Position numbers and translations under genes: made by a program
Source of the DNA: Actinacidiphila rubida
GTDB taxonomy: Bacteria > Actinomycetota > Actinomycetes > Streptomycetales > Streptomycetaceae
Assembly: GCF_900110255.1 (NCBI RefSeq)
Contig: NZ_FODD01000024.1
Location: 90,769 to 154,768, forward strand
Length of the DNA: 64,000 bases
Direction of reading: 5' to 3'
Part shown: positions 32,796 through 40,787 of the stretch, piece by piece
Numbering within the stretch: position 1 is the stretch's first letter
Layout of the letters: each line of letters starts with the position of its first letter
Notes under the pieces: model-generated
Database searches by the model: none
What the model was told of the DNA's origin: nothing
What the model saw: the letters and a program-made list of their open reading frames with translations, nothing else

Positions 32796-33791
32796 TCACC
32801 CGAAGGCCAGCTGCACCAGCCAGAACAGGAGCGCGGCCACGAGGCCCGCGGCCGGCATGGTGATGAACCAGCCGCCGACGATGTTCTTGGCGACGCCCCA
32901 GCGGACCGCCTTCAGCCGCTTCGTGGCGCCCACGCCCATGATCGCCGAGGTGATCACGTGGGTCGTGGAGACCGGCACCTTGAACAGGTACGAGGTCGCG
33001 TAGAGGATGCCGGCCGAGGTCGTCTCGGCGGCGAAGCCCTGCGGCGGGTCCAGCTCGATGATCCGGCGGCCCAGGGTGCGCATGATGCGCCAGCCGCCCG
33101 CGTAGGTGCCCAGCGACATCATCAGCGCGCACACGATCTTGACCCAGACCGGGATGCCGAAGCCGCGCGACGGGTCGTTGATCACCAGCGCCAGCACCAC
33201 CACGCCCATGGTCTTCTGCGCGTCCTGCAGGCCATGGCCCAGCGCCATCGCGGCGGCCGAGACGGTCTGCGCGAGGCGGAAGCCGCGCTTGGCCTTGGCC
33301 GGGTTGGCGCGGCGGAAGAACCAGAGGATGGCCATCATGATCAGGTAGCCGACGATCAGGCCGACGACCGGCGACAGGAACATCGGGACGATGACCTTGT
33401 CGACGACACCGTTCCAGTGCACCGCCGTGCCGCCGGCCAGGGCCGCGCCGACCAGCCCGCCGAACAGCGCGTGCGAGGAGCTGGAGGGCAGGCCGAAGTA
33501 CCAGGTGGTCAGGTTCCAGACGACCGCTCCGGCGAGCGCCGCGAACAGCACGGCCATGCCGTGGTTGCCGCTGGGCGTCGCGATCAGCCCCTTGCTGACC
33601 GTCTCGGCCACCCCCTGGCCGAGGAACGCGCCCAGCAGGTTCATGACGGCCGCCATCGCCAGCGCGGACTTGGGCGTGAGCGCCCGGGTGGACACCGACG
33701 TGGCGATCGCGTTCGCGGAGTCGTGGAAGCCGTTGGTATAGGTGAAGAAGAGCGCGACCGCGATGGTCACGACCAGGGCGAAGGTGTCCAC
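32796..33791 (-). CDS. pit: Pit low-affinity phosphate transporter
   Basis: 331-residue PiT-family secondary transporter of metal-phosphate complexes. Duplicated signatures: NGFHDSANAIATSVSTRAL near the start (quoted: NGFHDSANAIAT) and GLQDAQKTMGVV in the second half, with about ten helices and VSTTHVITSAIMG near the end. GTG 33791 with AAGGAG upstream; overlaps functionally with the DUF47 gene, whose stop is 5 nt before it. Active when phosphate is ample, complementing Pst. Confidence 0.93.
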   Translation of the reverse strand: MDTFALVVTIAVALFFTYTNGFHDSANAIATSVSTRALTPKSALAMAAVMNLLGAFLGQGVAETVSKGLIATPSGNHGMAVLFAALAGAVVWNLTTWYFGLPSSSSHALFGGLVGAALAGGTAVHWNGVVDKVIVPMFLSPVVGLIVGYLIMMAILWFFRRANPAKAKRGFRLAQTVSAAAMALGHGLQDAQKTMGVVVLALVINDPSRGFGIPVWVKIVCALMMSLGTYAGGWRIMRTLGRRIIELDPPQGFAAETTSAGILYATSYLFKVPVSTTHVITSAIMGVGATKRLKAVRWGVAKNIVGGWFITMPAAGLVAALLFWLVQLAFG

Positions 33792-33796
33792 GTAGG

Positions 33797-34417
33797 TCAG
33801 GACTCCTTGACCGCGATGGTCTCCACGGTGTTGGCCACGTGCTCGAAGGCGTCGGCCGCCTCCTCCAGGACGTCCACGATCTGCTTGAGCTTGAGGACCT
33901 CGATCGCGTCGTACTTGCCGTTGAACAGCTGGGCCAGCAGCCGGCGGTGGATCTGGTCGGCCTGGTTCTCCAGGCGGTTGACCTCGATCCAGTACTCGGT
34001 CAGGTTGGACATCGTGCGCAGGTTGGGCATCGCCTCCGCGGTCAGCTCCGCGGCCCGCGCCAGCACCTCGATCTGCTGCTCGACGCCCTTCGGCAGCTCC
34101 TCGACGTTGTAGAGGACGACCAGGTCAACGGCCTCCTCCATGTAGTCCATGATGTCGTCGAGGGAGCCGGCGAGGCTGTAGATGTCCTCACGGTCGAAGG
34201 GCGTGATGAAGGAGGAGTTGAGCTGGTGGAAGATCGCGTGGGTCGCGTCGTCCCCCGCGTGCTCGGCCGCCCGCATCCGCTCCGCGATCTCGGTCCTGGT
34301 GGCCGAATCGGCTCCGAGGAGTTCCATCAGAAGCTTCGAACCAGTGACGATGTTGTCCGCGGACGCGGCGAACATGTCGTAGAAGCTCGTCTCCCTGGGG
34401 GTCAGACGAAAGCGCAC
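33797..34417 (-). CDS. DUF47 (PhoU-like) Pit accessory protein
   Basis: 206-residue all-helical protein of the DUF47 family, paired with pit genes in most bacteria and thought to regulate Pit activity. FRLTPRETSFYDMF opens it; the metal-binding PhoU-type motifs are EHAGDDATH and the repeat ENQADQIHRRL. GTG 34417 with GAGG 8 nt upstream. Two-gene operon with pit. A weak TTCACCC stretch lies in its promoter region (34501-34506) but lacks a clear second repeat. Confidence 0.88.
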   Translation of the reverse strand: MRFRLTPRETSFYDMFAASADNIVTGSKLLMELLGADSATRTEIAERMRAAEHAGDDATHAIFHQLNSSFITPFDREDIYSLAGSLDDIMDYMEEAVDLVVLYNVEELPKGVEQQIEVLARAAELTAEAMPNLRTMSNLTEYWIEVNRLENQADQIHRRLLAQLFNGKYDAIEVLKLKQIVDVLEEAADAFEHVANTVETIAVKES

Positions 34418-34573
34418 GTTTGGTCCTCGGGGTGCATGCGGTGTGCAGGGATTCGGTCTCGTTGATGCTAGGCGCATCATCCGGCCACGGCTAACCGGCT
34501 TCACCCAGTGTCGCCCACGGCGCAAGGTCCCCCGGACGGGGGATGCCTCGCACATCATAGCGATTCGGTAAGC

Positions 34574-34592
34574 TATACCCATCGGGGGTATA
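34574..34592. promoter_or_regulatory. CsoR operator at the csoR promoter
   Basis: TATACCC (34574-34580) pairs perfectly with GGGTATA (34586-34592) around ATCGG. This is the TATACCC-N5-GGGTATA pseudo-palindrome bound by Streptomyces CsoR; it overlaps a TATACC -10-like element and lies 28 nt before the csoR start. Autoregulation released by Cu(I) is expected. Confidence 0.85.
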
Positions 34593-34619
34593 ACGGGACA
34601 GGAAGGGCGGGCAGGCGGG

Positions 34620-34946
34620 ATGAGCACGGAAAGCGTCGCGGGGGAGATTGTGAAGCCGGCCGGGCCGCATGGCTACAGTCACGACAAAGAGTCCCACCTG
34701 AAGCGCCTGCGCCGGATCGAGGGCCAGATCCGCGGTCTGCAGCGGATGGTCGAGGAAGACGTCTACTGCATCGACATCCTCACCCAGGTCTCGGCCAGCA
34801 CCAAGGGACTCCAGTCGTTCGCGCTGCAGCTGCTGGAGGAGCACCTGCGCCACTGCGTGGCCGCCGCGGCGGTCGGCGGCGGGCCCGAGATCGACGAGAA
34901 GGTGGCGGAGGCGACGGCGGCGATAGCGCGCCTGCTGCGGACCTGA
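34620..34946 (+). CDS. csoR: CsoR, copper-sensing repressor
   Basis: 108-residue four-helix-bundle repressor (DUF156). Cu(I) ligands Cys50 (VYCIDIL), His75 and Cys79 (EEHLRHC) are all present, giving the C-H-C site of copper sensors rather than nickel or formaldehyde relatives; HLKRLRRIEGQIRGLQRM is the DNA-contacting helix (quoted: RLRRIEGQIRGLQRM). Represses copper export genes, which are not in this window, and itself via the adjacent operator. ATG 34620. Confidence 0.92.
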   Translation: MSTESVAGEIVKPAGPHGYSHDKESHLKRLRRIEGQIRGLQRMVEEDVYCIDILTQVSASTKGLQSFALQLLEEHLRHCVAAAAVGGGPEIDEKVAEATAAIARLLRT

Positions 34947-34967
34947 GCCCGGGCCGGGATCGCGAGG

Positions 34968-35198
34968 TCAGTGCGCGGTGGGCGCCGCGGCCCGGGCGAC
35001 GTCCAGCACTTCGTCGATGCGGGCGGGGCTGAGCCGTTCCTCGGCCGTGGCGGACGCGGCGATCATCAGTTCGCCGCACAGCTCGATCTCGGCGAGAGCG
35101 ATCCGGACCTGGTCGTCGTCGTGTCCCGAACCGCGCACCGATCCGTGTCCCGAACCGTGCATCGAACCGTGCACCGAAGCCAGGAGCGCCGGCACCAT
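34968..35198 (-). CDS. Hypothetical protein, 76 aa, Gly/His/Ser repeats
   Basis: ATG 35198 with a perfect GAGGAGG 8 nt upstream. MVPALLASVHGS is followed by HGSGHGSVRGSGHDDD, a Gly/Ser/His repeat encoded by tandem CCGTGYMYCGAA-like units at 35130-35180, then an amphipathic helical C-terminus (RIALAEIELCGELMIAA, SPARIDEVLDVARAA). Function unknown. The His/Asp stretch next to csoR invites a metal-binding guess, but nothing proves it. Convergent with csoR, 21 nt apart. Confidence 0.6.
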   Translation of the reverse strand: MVPALLASVHGSMHGSGHGSVRGSGHDDDQVRIALAEIELCGELMIAASATAEERLSPARIDEVLDVARAAAPTAH

Positions 35199-35350
35199 GC
35201 TCACACCTCCTCGTCCCGTCCTGTGCGCCGCGGCGGCCGCGGGGTGAGCGGCTGCGGGCAAGCGGCTGGAGCGGTACCAGCGTAAGGACCGGGGGCGGCG
35301 GGCGCATGGCACGGATGGACCATTTCCCACGGGCCCGATCCGGCACGGCC

Positions 35351-36235
35351 TCATCCCGGCTGAGCAGAAACGATCTTGCCGGTCCAGATGTCCGCAGGTC
35401 GCGGCATGATCACCGGCACCCGGGTGCCGAACGCGTCGAACCGTGTGGTGGAGACCACGGTGACGTCCGGCCCCGCGCCCTGCTTGCTGCCCGCCTCGCT
35501 GAAGGTGAACCGCTGGCTGACCTGGCGCAGCCGCCCCTGGCCGTCGAGCCACGCGTCGAACGGCACGGTGGTCACCGTGAAGCCCTTCGCCGCCGCGGCC
35601 AGCGCGCCGCGCGCCGCGGGCCCGGCGGCCCGGGCGGCCCGCGCGATGTCCGTGGTGCCGCGGTAGTGCCGCACCCTCGTCCCGCGCAGCGTCTCCTCAC
35701 CGACGTAGGTCACGTCCTGCGCGCCGCGCAGCAGTTCCGCGGCGGCCAGCGGCTCCGTGGCGCCGCCGGTCACCAGGTTCCCGTCGGCGAGCCGGGTGGT
35801 GTCCACCCGCACCCACTTGCCCGCGGGGACGCCCTCGCCCCTGTCCTTCATATACAGGGAGCCAGGGGTGAGGAGTTCGGTGATCGGCCGGTGCTCCTCG
35901 GCGCCGGCCGCGTCCTTCGGCAGCACCAGCGTCAGTTCGCCCTGCCGCCGGGCGAAGTCGAAGCCGCCGGAACCGGTGATCGTCAGCCAGGTGCCGCCGC
36001 TGGCCATCCGCATCGTCGTGCTCACCTGCGAACTGCCCGCCCGCACCAGCGCGTCCGCGGCGCCCGACACCGTGCCGGCCGGGACGTCGTGCGCCTTGCC
36101 CGCGCCCGGCCCGCGCTCGGCCGCGACCCCGCTGCTCGCACAGCCGGCCGCGAGGGCCGCCGTGGCGCACACCACCGCGAGGACCGCTGTGGCCCTCGTC
36201 ACCTCCTGCCGACGCTCTCCCGTCGAAGCCACCAT
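35351..36235 (-). CDS. LppX/LprG-like lipoprotein
   Basis: 294 residues. Signal peptide with lipobox LAAGC (Cys32), then a beta-rich LolA/LppX-type domain: SQVSTTMRMASGG, GSLYMKDRGEGVPAGKWVRVD and FDAWLDGQGRLRQVSQRF. Members of this fold carry lipids between membranes or cell-wall layers in mycobacteria; in Streptomyces the role is not known. ATG 36235 (GTG 36238 also in frame) with GGGACGG upstream. Monocistronic. Confidence 0.75.
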   Translation of the reverse strand: MVASTGERRQEVTRATAVLAVVCATAALAAGCASSGVAAERGPGAGKAHDVPAGTVSGAADALVRAGSSQVSTTMRMASGGTWLTITGSGGFDFARRQGELTLVLPKDAAGAEEHRPITELLTPGSLYMKDRGEGVPAGKWVRVDTTRLADGNLVTGGATEPLAAAELLRGAQDVTYVGEETLRGTRVRHYRGTTDIARAARAAGPAARGALAAAAKGFTVTTVPFDAWLDGQGRLRQVSQRFTFSEAGSKQGAGPDVTVVSTTRFDAFGTRVPVIMPRPADIWTGKIVSAQPG

Positions 36236-36344
36236 CACCCGTCCGTCCCTGCCCGCCGTACGGCCCGAATCCAGGCCCTGCGGCCTGCTGCCACCCGGCT
36301 AACGACGGTCTTCCGCACGCCGTCACGCCCGTTACCGTGGAGGG

Positions 36345-36524
36345 GTGCGAAACGCGGGCAGCCACTCCGCCCCGGCAGCCGAGGAGGCCGCCGGGGAGCA
36401 CCGGACCACCGTCGCCGAACGCGGCGCCTTCGCCTCCGCCCGCTGCTCGTGCGGCTGGAAGGGACCGGCGCGCAGGGCCAGGGAACGTGCCAGGCGAGAC
36501 GCCCAGGAGCACCAGGGAAGCTGA
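36345..36524 (+). CDS. Small CxCGW-motif protein, 59 aa
   Basis: GTG 36345 to TGA 36522-36524. After an Ala/Glu/His-rich start the protein ends in ARCSCGWKGPARRARE then RARRDAQEH. This Cys-x-Cys-Gly-Trp plus Arg-rich helix is a pattern I associate with small conserved Streptomyces proteins of unknown function; a single half zinc-knuckle is possible. TACCGT (36333-36338) lies 6 nt before the start, so translation is probably leaderless. Codon use matches a real gene. Confidence 0.65.
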   Translation: MRNAGSHSAPAAEEAAGEHRTTVAERGAFASARCSCGWKGPARRARERARRDAQEHQGS

Positions 36525-36680
36525 GGGAAGCCGATCCCGTCCCGCTCGACCGCGGGCGCCGCGCGCCCGCGTCCCACCCCCGTCCCCACCCCCGCCGCGG
36601 GCCCGTCGTAAACCTTTCGGGGACCCGCCGCGTACGTTTCGCGGCCCGATCGTGCACCCGTCGCGGCCGCGAGAAATTTC

Positions 36681-36708
36681 GGCAACCGGAACCCTTGCTT
36701 CGGCGTCT
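36681..36708 (+). promoter_or_regulatory. Possible ECF-type promoter before the FAD oxidoreductase
   Basis: GGCAACC at 36681-36687 and GTCT at 36705-36708 are 17 bp apart, close to the GGAACC-N16/17-GTCT pattern of SigE-like cell-envelope-stress promoters. It lies 22-46 nt before the candidate GTG starts. The preceding stretch 36525-36680 shows nothing else. Confidence 0.3.
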
Positions 36709-36753
36709 ACGGTTACCGACGATGCGCCTGTGAGAAAGAGCGGGGAAACAGCA

Positions 36754-38352
36754 GTGGACACCACGACGGCTGAGCAGGACCGATTCCCACGCCCGGCGGT
36801 CGAGCGGCGGACCGCGCTGCGGGCCGGCGGGGTGGCCCTGGCCGGCGCATGGCTGACCGCGTGCACCGGCAAGGACGCCGGCGACGCCAAGCCCTCGAGC
36901 GGAAGCACCGGCACGTCCGTCGCCACCGGCACCCCCGCGGCCCCGACCACCAAGCCCGCACCGGTCAAGGCCGACTGGCCCGCCCTCGCCCACTCCCTCC
37001 ACGGCGACCTCGTCCGCCCGCAGGACGCCGCCTACGCGGTCGACCACCGCCTGTACAACACCCGCTTCGACGGGCTGCGTCCGGCCGCCGTCGCCTATGT
37101 CACCGGCGACGCCGACATCCGCACCTGCCTGGACTTCGCCCGCCGCACCCGCACCCCGCTGGCCATCCGCAGCGGCGGCCACTCCTACGCGGGCTGGTCC
37201 AGCGGCGACCGGCGGCTCATCGTCGACGTGTCCCGGCTGAACTCCATCCGCCTCGACGGCACGACCGCCGTGATCGGCGCGGGCGCCCGGCTGATAGACG
37301 TCTACAGCACCCTCGGCCGCCACGGCCGCACCGTCCCCGGCGGCTCCTGCCCGTCCGTGGCCATCTCCGGCCTGACGCTGGGCGGCGGCCACGGAGTGCT
37401 CAGCCGCTCCATGGGGCTGACGTGCGACAACCTCACCGGCGCCACCATCGTCACCGCCGACGGCCGCACCCGCGAGGTCGACGCCGACCACGAGCCCGAC
37501 CTGTTCTGGGCACTGCGCGGCGCCGGCAACGGCAACTTCGGCGTCGTCACGTCCCTGCGCTTCGCCACCCACCCCGTGCCCGCGTCCGTCGTCACCGGCT
37601 ACCTGACGTGGTCCTGGTCCCACGCGGCCGGCGTGGTGCGGGCCTGGCAGGACTGGGGCCCCGGGCAGGACGACGCGATCTGGTCCTCCCTGCACCTGGA
37701 CTGCGACGCCGGCGGCTCCCCGACGATCTCCGTCCCGATGCTGTCCACCGGCTCGCGCTCCGGCCTGGCGGCCGCCGCCGACGCCCTCGCGAACGCCTCG
37801 GGCGCCCCCGCCTCCTCGGTCTCCGTCCACACCCACGACTACGTCGACGTGATGTTCGACTACGCGGGCTGCTCCGGCCTGTCGGCCACCGCCTGCCACC
37901 TCGCCCCGCGCGGCACCCTGGGACGCGAGACCTACACCGCGCGCTCCGACTTCTTCGACGCGAACCTGTCGTCGTCCGGCATCCAGACCCTGCTCGACCA
38001 GACCGCGCGCCTGGCCAACTCCCCGGGCGGCAGCGGCAAGGGCAGCATCGACCTCACCGCCCTCGGCGGCGCCGTCAACCGCCCCTCCCCCACCGCGACG
38101 GCCTTCCCGCACCGCTCGTCGCGCTTCCTCGCCCAGTACATCGCCGCGGACGCCGTCGCCTCGACCTCGTGGCTGGACACCACCCACAGCGCCATGCGCC
38201 GCTACGCCTCCGGCGGCGCCTACGCCAACTACACCGACCCCACCCTCACGACCTGGCGCACCGCCTACTACGGCCAGAACGCGTCCAGGCTGACCTCCCT
38301 CAAGACCAGCCTGGACCCCGACCGCCTCTTCGACTTCCCGCAGGCACTCTGA
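36754..38352 (+). CDS. Secreted FAD-linked (BBE-type) oxidoreductase
   Basis: 532 residues. A twin-arginine signal (RR at 18-19) runs into lipobox LTAC (Cys37), so it is likely a Tat-exported lipoprotein. The PCMH FAD domain has the histidine linkage motif SGGHSYAGWS and the cysteine linkage motif GGSCPSVAISGLTLGGG (quoted: GSCPSVAISG), predicting bicovalent FAD as in berberine-bridge and oligosaccharide oxidases; the BBE C-terminus YANYTDPTL and YYGQNASRL carries the usual closing motif. Substrate unknown. GTG 36754 is preferred (GGGGAA upstream); GTG 36730 is in frame. Confidence 0.85.
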   Translation: MDTTTAEQDRFPRPAVERRTALRAGGVALAGAWLTACTGKDAGDAKPSSGSTGTSVATGTPAAPTTKPAPVKADWPALAHSLHGDLVRPQDAAYAVDHRLYNTRFDGLRPAAVAYVTGDADIRTCLDFARRTRTPLAIRSGGHSYAGWSSGDRRLIVDVSRLNSIRLDGTTAVIGAGARLIDVYSTLGRHGRTVPGGSCPSVAISGLTLGGGHGVLSRSMGLTCDNLTGATIVTADGRTREVDADHEPDLFWALRGAGNGNFGVVTSLRFATHPVPASVVTGYLTWSWSHAAGVVRAWQDWGPGQDDAIWSSLHLDCDAGGSPTISVPMLSTGSRSGLAAAADALANASGAPASSVSVHTHDYVDVMFDYAGCSGLSATACHLAPRGTLGRETYTARSDFFDANLSSSGIQTLLDQTARLANSPGGSGKGSIDLTALGGAVNRPSPTATAFPHRSSRFLAQYIAADAVASTSWLDTTHSAMRRYASGGAYANYTDPTLTTWRTAYYGQNASRLTSLKTSLDPDRLFDFPQAL

Positions 38353-38405
38353 GGGACGCGCGCGGGCAAGTGGCGAGCGCTCGGCAGCGGTTCAGCAGCG
38401 GGCGC

Positions 38406-39410
38406 TCACCGGTTGATGGCCTGGATCTCCTGGACGGTGACGTCCTGACGGCTCTCGGAGAAGCCGTCGGGCTGGAGCCGCTGCCCCCCGGGCGCGGGAT
38501 CGGCGGTCGGCGTCCAGGTCACGGTCCACGTCATGTCCGCCGTGAACGGGTAGGTCCCGTGGCTGGCCCGGTTGTACGTGATGTTGCAGCCGGTGCCGGC
38601 GCTGTTCAGCTTGGCGCCCGTCATGTCGTAGTCACACGACGGCGGATCGGCGTACTGCGTTCCGGCCTCGACGTGCAGGCTGGTCGGCTGTGCCACCACG
38701 GTCGCCGCGATGACCTGCCCGTCGGGCTCGGTCACCTGGGCTGTCACGGAGACCTCACCGTCCGCCTGCGTGAAGTTCACGTACGTCGGCAGGTTGACCT
38801 TCTGGTTCTGCGCGACCGGGCTCAGGGTGACGCCGCGGGACGGCAGCGTGAGCTGCCCGTAGGCGGCGTCCGCCAGCATCCGGGGCGTGATCCGCCCGGC
38901 GGGCGGCTGGTTCGGAGGCGCCCAGAAGTAGCCCTGCTGGTACGGGCACGTGGCGCTGAAGTCCTTCAACCGCTGTTCGTCCCAGGTCAGTACCCACCAG
39001 TTGCCGTCCTGGCCCTGGTGGTAATGGCCGTCGTCCTCCATCTGGTTGTTCTGGTCGTTGTAGAACTCGTAGATCGTGCCCGCACCGTCGTGTCCTGCGG
39101 CGTAGTACCGCCGCTTGATCTCCTCGCGCATCTGGTCCGGCGTCATGGCCGTGTACCAGCAGGCGGGCGGAGTGAAGGACCCCGAGTACTTCGCCGGCTG
39201 GGAGTCGTTCCCCTGGCCGCGGTGGACGTAGTTCACCTGCACCGTGTAGGACTCGCCGTCGCCCGAGGCACTGGAACCCGAGGTGTCGGTGGGGTTCGCG
39301 GAGTTGCCGGCCAGGGCCGTCCCGGTACCGAACGCCCAGACGAGGGACATGGCCGTCACGGACGCGCCTATGACCCCGAGTACCGAACGTCTGGCAGCAC
39401 GCTCTCTCAC
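38406..39410 (-). CDS. Secreted hypothetical protein, 334 aa
   Basis: Not recognised. Basic N-terminus RERAARRSVLG and a hydrophobic helix ending GTALAG predict a signal peptide. The mature part is beta-rich with six cysteines (ACWYT, TCPYQQGYF, SCDYD, GCNITY) and aromatic clusters (NWWVLTWDE). GTG 39410 overlaps the stop of the upstream lipoprotein as GTGA, so the pair is co-translated. It belongs to the same divergent locus as the WXG100-like genes, suggesting an extracytoplasmic part of that system. Confidence 0.75.
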   Translation of the reverse strand: MRERAARRSVLGVIGASVTAMSLVWAFGTGTALAGNSANPTDTSGSSASGDGESYTVQVNYVHRGQGNDSQPAKYSGSFTPPACWYTAMTPDQMREEIKRRYYAAGHDGAGTIYEFYNDQNNQMEDDGHYHQGQDGNWWVLTWDEQRLKDFSATCPYQQGYFWAPPNQPPAGRITPRMLADAAYGQLTLPSRGVTLSPVAQNQKVNLPTYVNFTQADGEVSVTAQVTEPDGQVIAATVVAQPTSLHVEAGTQYADPPSCDYDMTGAKLNSAGTGCNITYNRASHGTYPFTADMTWTVTWTPTADPAPGGQRLQPDGFSESRQDVTVQEIQAINR

Positions 39411-40066
39411 GCGACTTGGCACTGCTGAGCCCCCTGAAGCCACTTGTACTGGTACACCTGCCAGTCGCCGGCGGCGTCCTTCGCCATTCCGAAGTTCCAG
39501 GCGCGGAAATCCGAGAGCGACGGCGTCGTCACGTGGACCTTGCCGGTCTTGGCGTTCTTGTCATAGGCCTTGCGCTGGTCCTCGCAATAGGTCACGGTGA
39601 CCGTTCCACCGGCGCCGTTGTCCTTGACGGACGGCTTGTAGTAGTGGTAGGTCCCCGTAGCCACGTTGCCCGACTTGCCGTAGGCGATGACACTGTCGGC
39701 GAACTTGGCCCCCTGGAGACCGTTGAAGTACCGCTTCACGTTGGGCGTCTCGGAGGTCCGGATCTTGGACTGCGCCTCAAGGATGGCGGTCGCCACGTAC
39801 TGGGCGTCCCGCAGCGGGTCCTTCCACTTGGGGTCGGTGCTGTCGAACCCCTTGAAGTCGATGATGATGTCCGGCGGCAGGTCGAACTTCGGTGCGTTCG
39901 GGCTCGCGGCCTGAGTCGGCGACGCCGTGGTCGCCGGCGCCGACGTCGGCGTGGTCGCCGACGACTGGATCTTGTCCGAGTTGGACCCACCGCCGCCGCA
40001 GGCGCTGAGCAGCAGGCCCGCGGACGCGGCAAGGGCGACAGCGAGGGGCAGGGAAGTGCGGGTCAC
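39407..40066 (-). CDS. Hypothetical lipoprotein, 219 aa
   Basis: Signal peptide with lipobox LSAC (Cys23), then a Gly/Ser/Thr linker and a compact domain (FDLPPDIIIDFKGFDSTDP, DAQYVATAILEAQSKI, AVTYCEDQRKAYDK-like). The pattern WQVYQYKWLQGAQQC near the end and single-use Tyr/Trp resemble NTF2-like accessory lipoproteins, which is only an impression. GTG 40066 with GGGGGACC. First gene of the two-gene unit diverging from the WXG100-like operon. Confidence 0.75.
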   Translation of the reverse strand: MTRTSLPLAVALAASAGLLLSACGGGGSNSDKIQSSATTPTSAPATTASPTQAASPNAPKFDLPPDIIIDFKGFDSTDPKWKDPLRDAQYVATAILEAQSKIRTSETPNVKRYFNGLQGAKFADSVIAYGKSGNVATGTYHYYKPSVKDNGAGGTVTVTYCEDQRKAYDKNAKTGKVHVTTPSLSDFRAWNFGMAKDAAGDWQVYQYKWLQGAQQCQVA

Positions 40067-40200
40067 GTTGGGTCCCCCGTGAGTGGTCCGGCATCCAATA
40101 GGTGGTGCGGGTGTTTCGGTACAGCGCAGCGCTTCGACACTACCGGGGCCCGCGATCCGGCTGTAGACACGTCCCCCGATCGGTACCGGTTTGCAGCACC

Positions 40201-40222
40201 CTTCACAGCACGTTCACGGTGC
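40201..40222 (+). promoter_or_regulatory. PHO-box-like direct repeat; remainder of gap 40067-40392
   Basis: CTTCACAGCAC (40201) is followed immediately by GTTCACGGTGC (40212): two TTCAC units exactly 11 bp apart, the minimum PHO-box layout. The 3' halves of the units match the consensus poorly. It lies midway between the divergent lipoprotein and WXG100-like genes. Nothing else stands out in this 326-bp gap. Confidence 0.4.
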
Positions 40223-40392
40223 CGGCGCCACGGAATCTCCATGGGTCGTTCGCCGCGCGCCCATGTGCGGAACCTTGTGTCTCACTTGGTGAAGCCTTGG
40301 CCGGGTTTTACCCGCCGGTGGTTGCTGGGGCTCACGAGGGGTTGAGACGTTGGCTGTTCGATGTCCACCAGTGATACGCGGAGCGCTCCCGG

Positions 40393-40704
40393 ATGACCGA
40401 CCTCAAGGTCTCGTACGACACGCTCGAGGAGTCGGCCAGCCATCTCAAGGCGATCCAGCGCGAGTTGGACGACACCAAGCATCACCAGGCCGACATCAAG
40501 GACTCGCTCGGATCGCACGACATGGCGCACGCCATGCACGACTTCGCGAGCAACTGGGACTACCACCGGCACAAGCTCCTGGACAAGATCCAGGCCATGG
40601 GTGAGATGACCGAGAAGACTCTGGAGGCGTTCAAGGACGTCGACAAGAAGCTGCAGGACGGACTCACCGAGCACAAGCACAGCGACGGCGGAACAACGAA
40701 ATAG
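40393..40704 (+). CDS. WXG100-like small helical protein
   Basis: 103 residues, entirely helical: SYDTLEESASHLKAIQREL, then a turn around FASNWDYHRHKLL, then a second helix QAMGEMTEKTLEAFKDVDKK (quoted: EMTEKTLEAFKDVDKKL). Length and the Trp in the central turn (Trp55-Asp-Tyr) fit the ESAT-6/WXG100 hairpin, with WDY in place of WxG. Such proteins are type VII substrates or pairing partners. ATG 40393 with GGAG upstream. The tail is His/Lys-rich. Confidence 0.65.
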   Translation: MTDLKVSYDTLEESASHLKAIQRELDDTKHHQADIKDSLGSHDMAHAMHDFASNWDYHRHKLLDKIQAMGEMTEKTLEAFKDVDKKLQDGLTEHKHSDGGTTK

Positions 40705-40787
40705 CGGATGACCGGGATGCGGTGGGGGACCGGTCCCTCGCGTGCACCTCGGACGCCGCGCACGTCCACGGGGAAGGATCGCACCAC

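Noticed and set aside
34498..34519. GCTTCACCCAG followed by TGTCGCCCACG upstream of the pit operon, as a PHO box
   Set aside because: Only one unit carries TTCACC and the neighbour matches poorly; too weak to call.
36239..36344. Possible longer N-terminus for the FAD oxidoreductase beginning at 36337
   Set aside because: The extra 139 residues are Pro/Arg low complexity, overlap the 59-aa gene in another frame, and would bury the Tat signal internally.
36235..38187. 650-codon minus-strand frame opposite the FAD oxidoreductase
   Set aside because: Gly/Arg/Val low-complexity shadow without motifs; the plus-strand enzyme has full FAD-linkage motifs.
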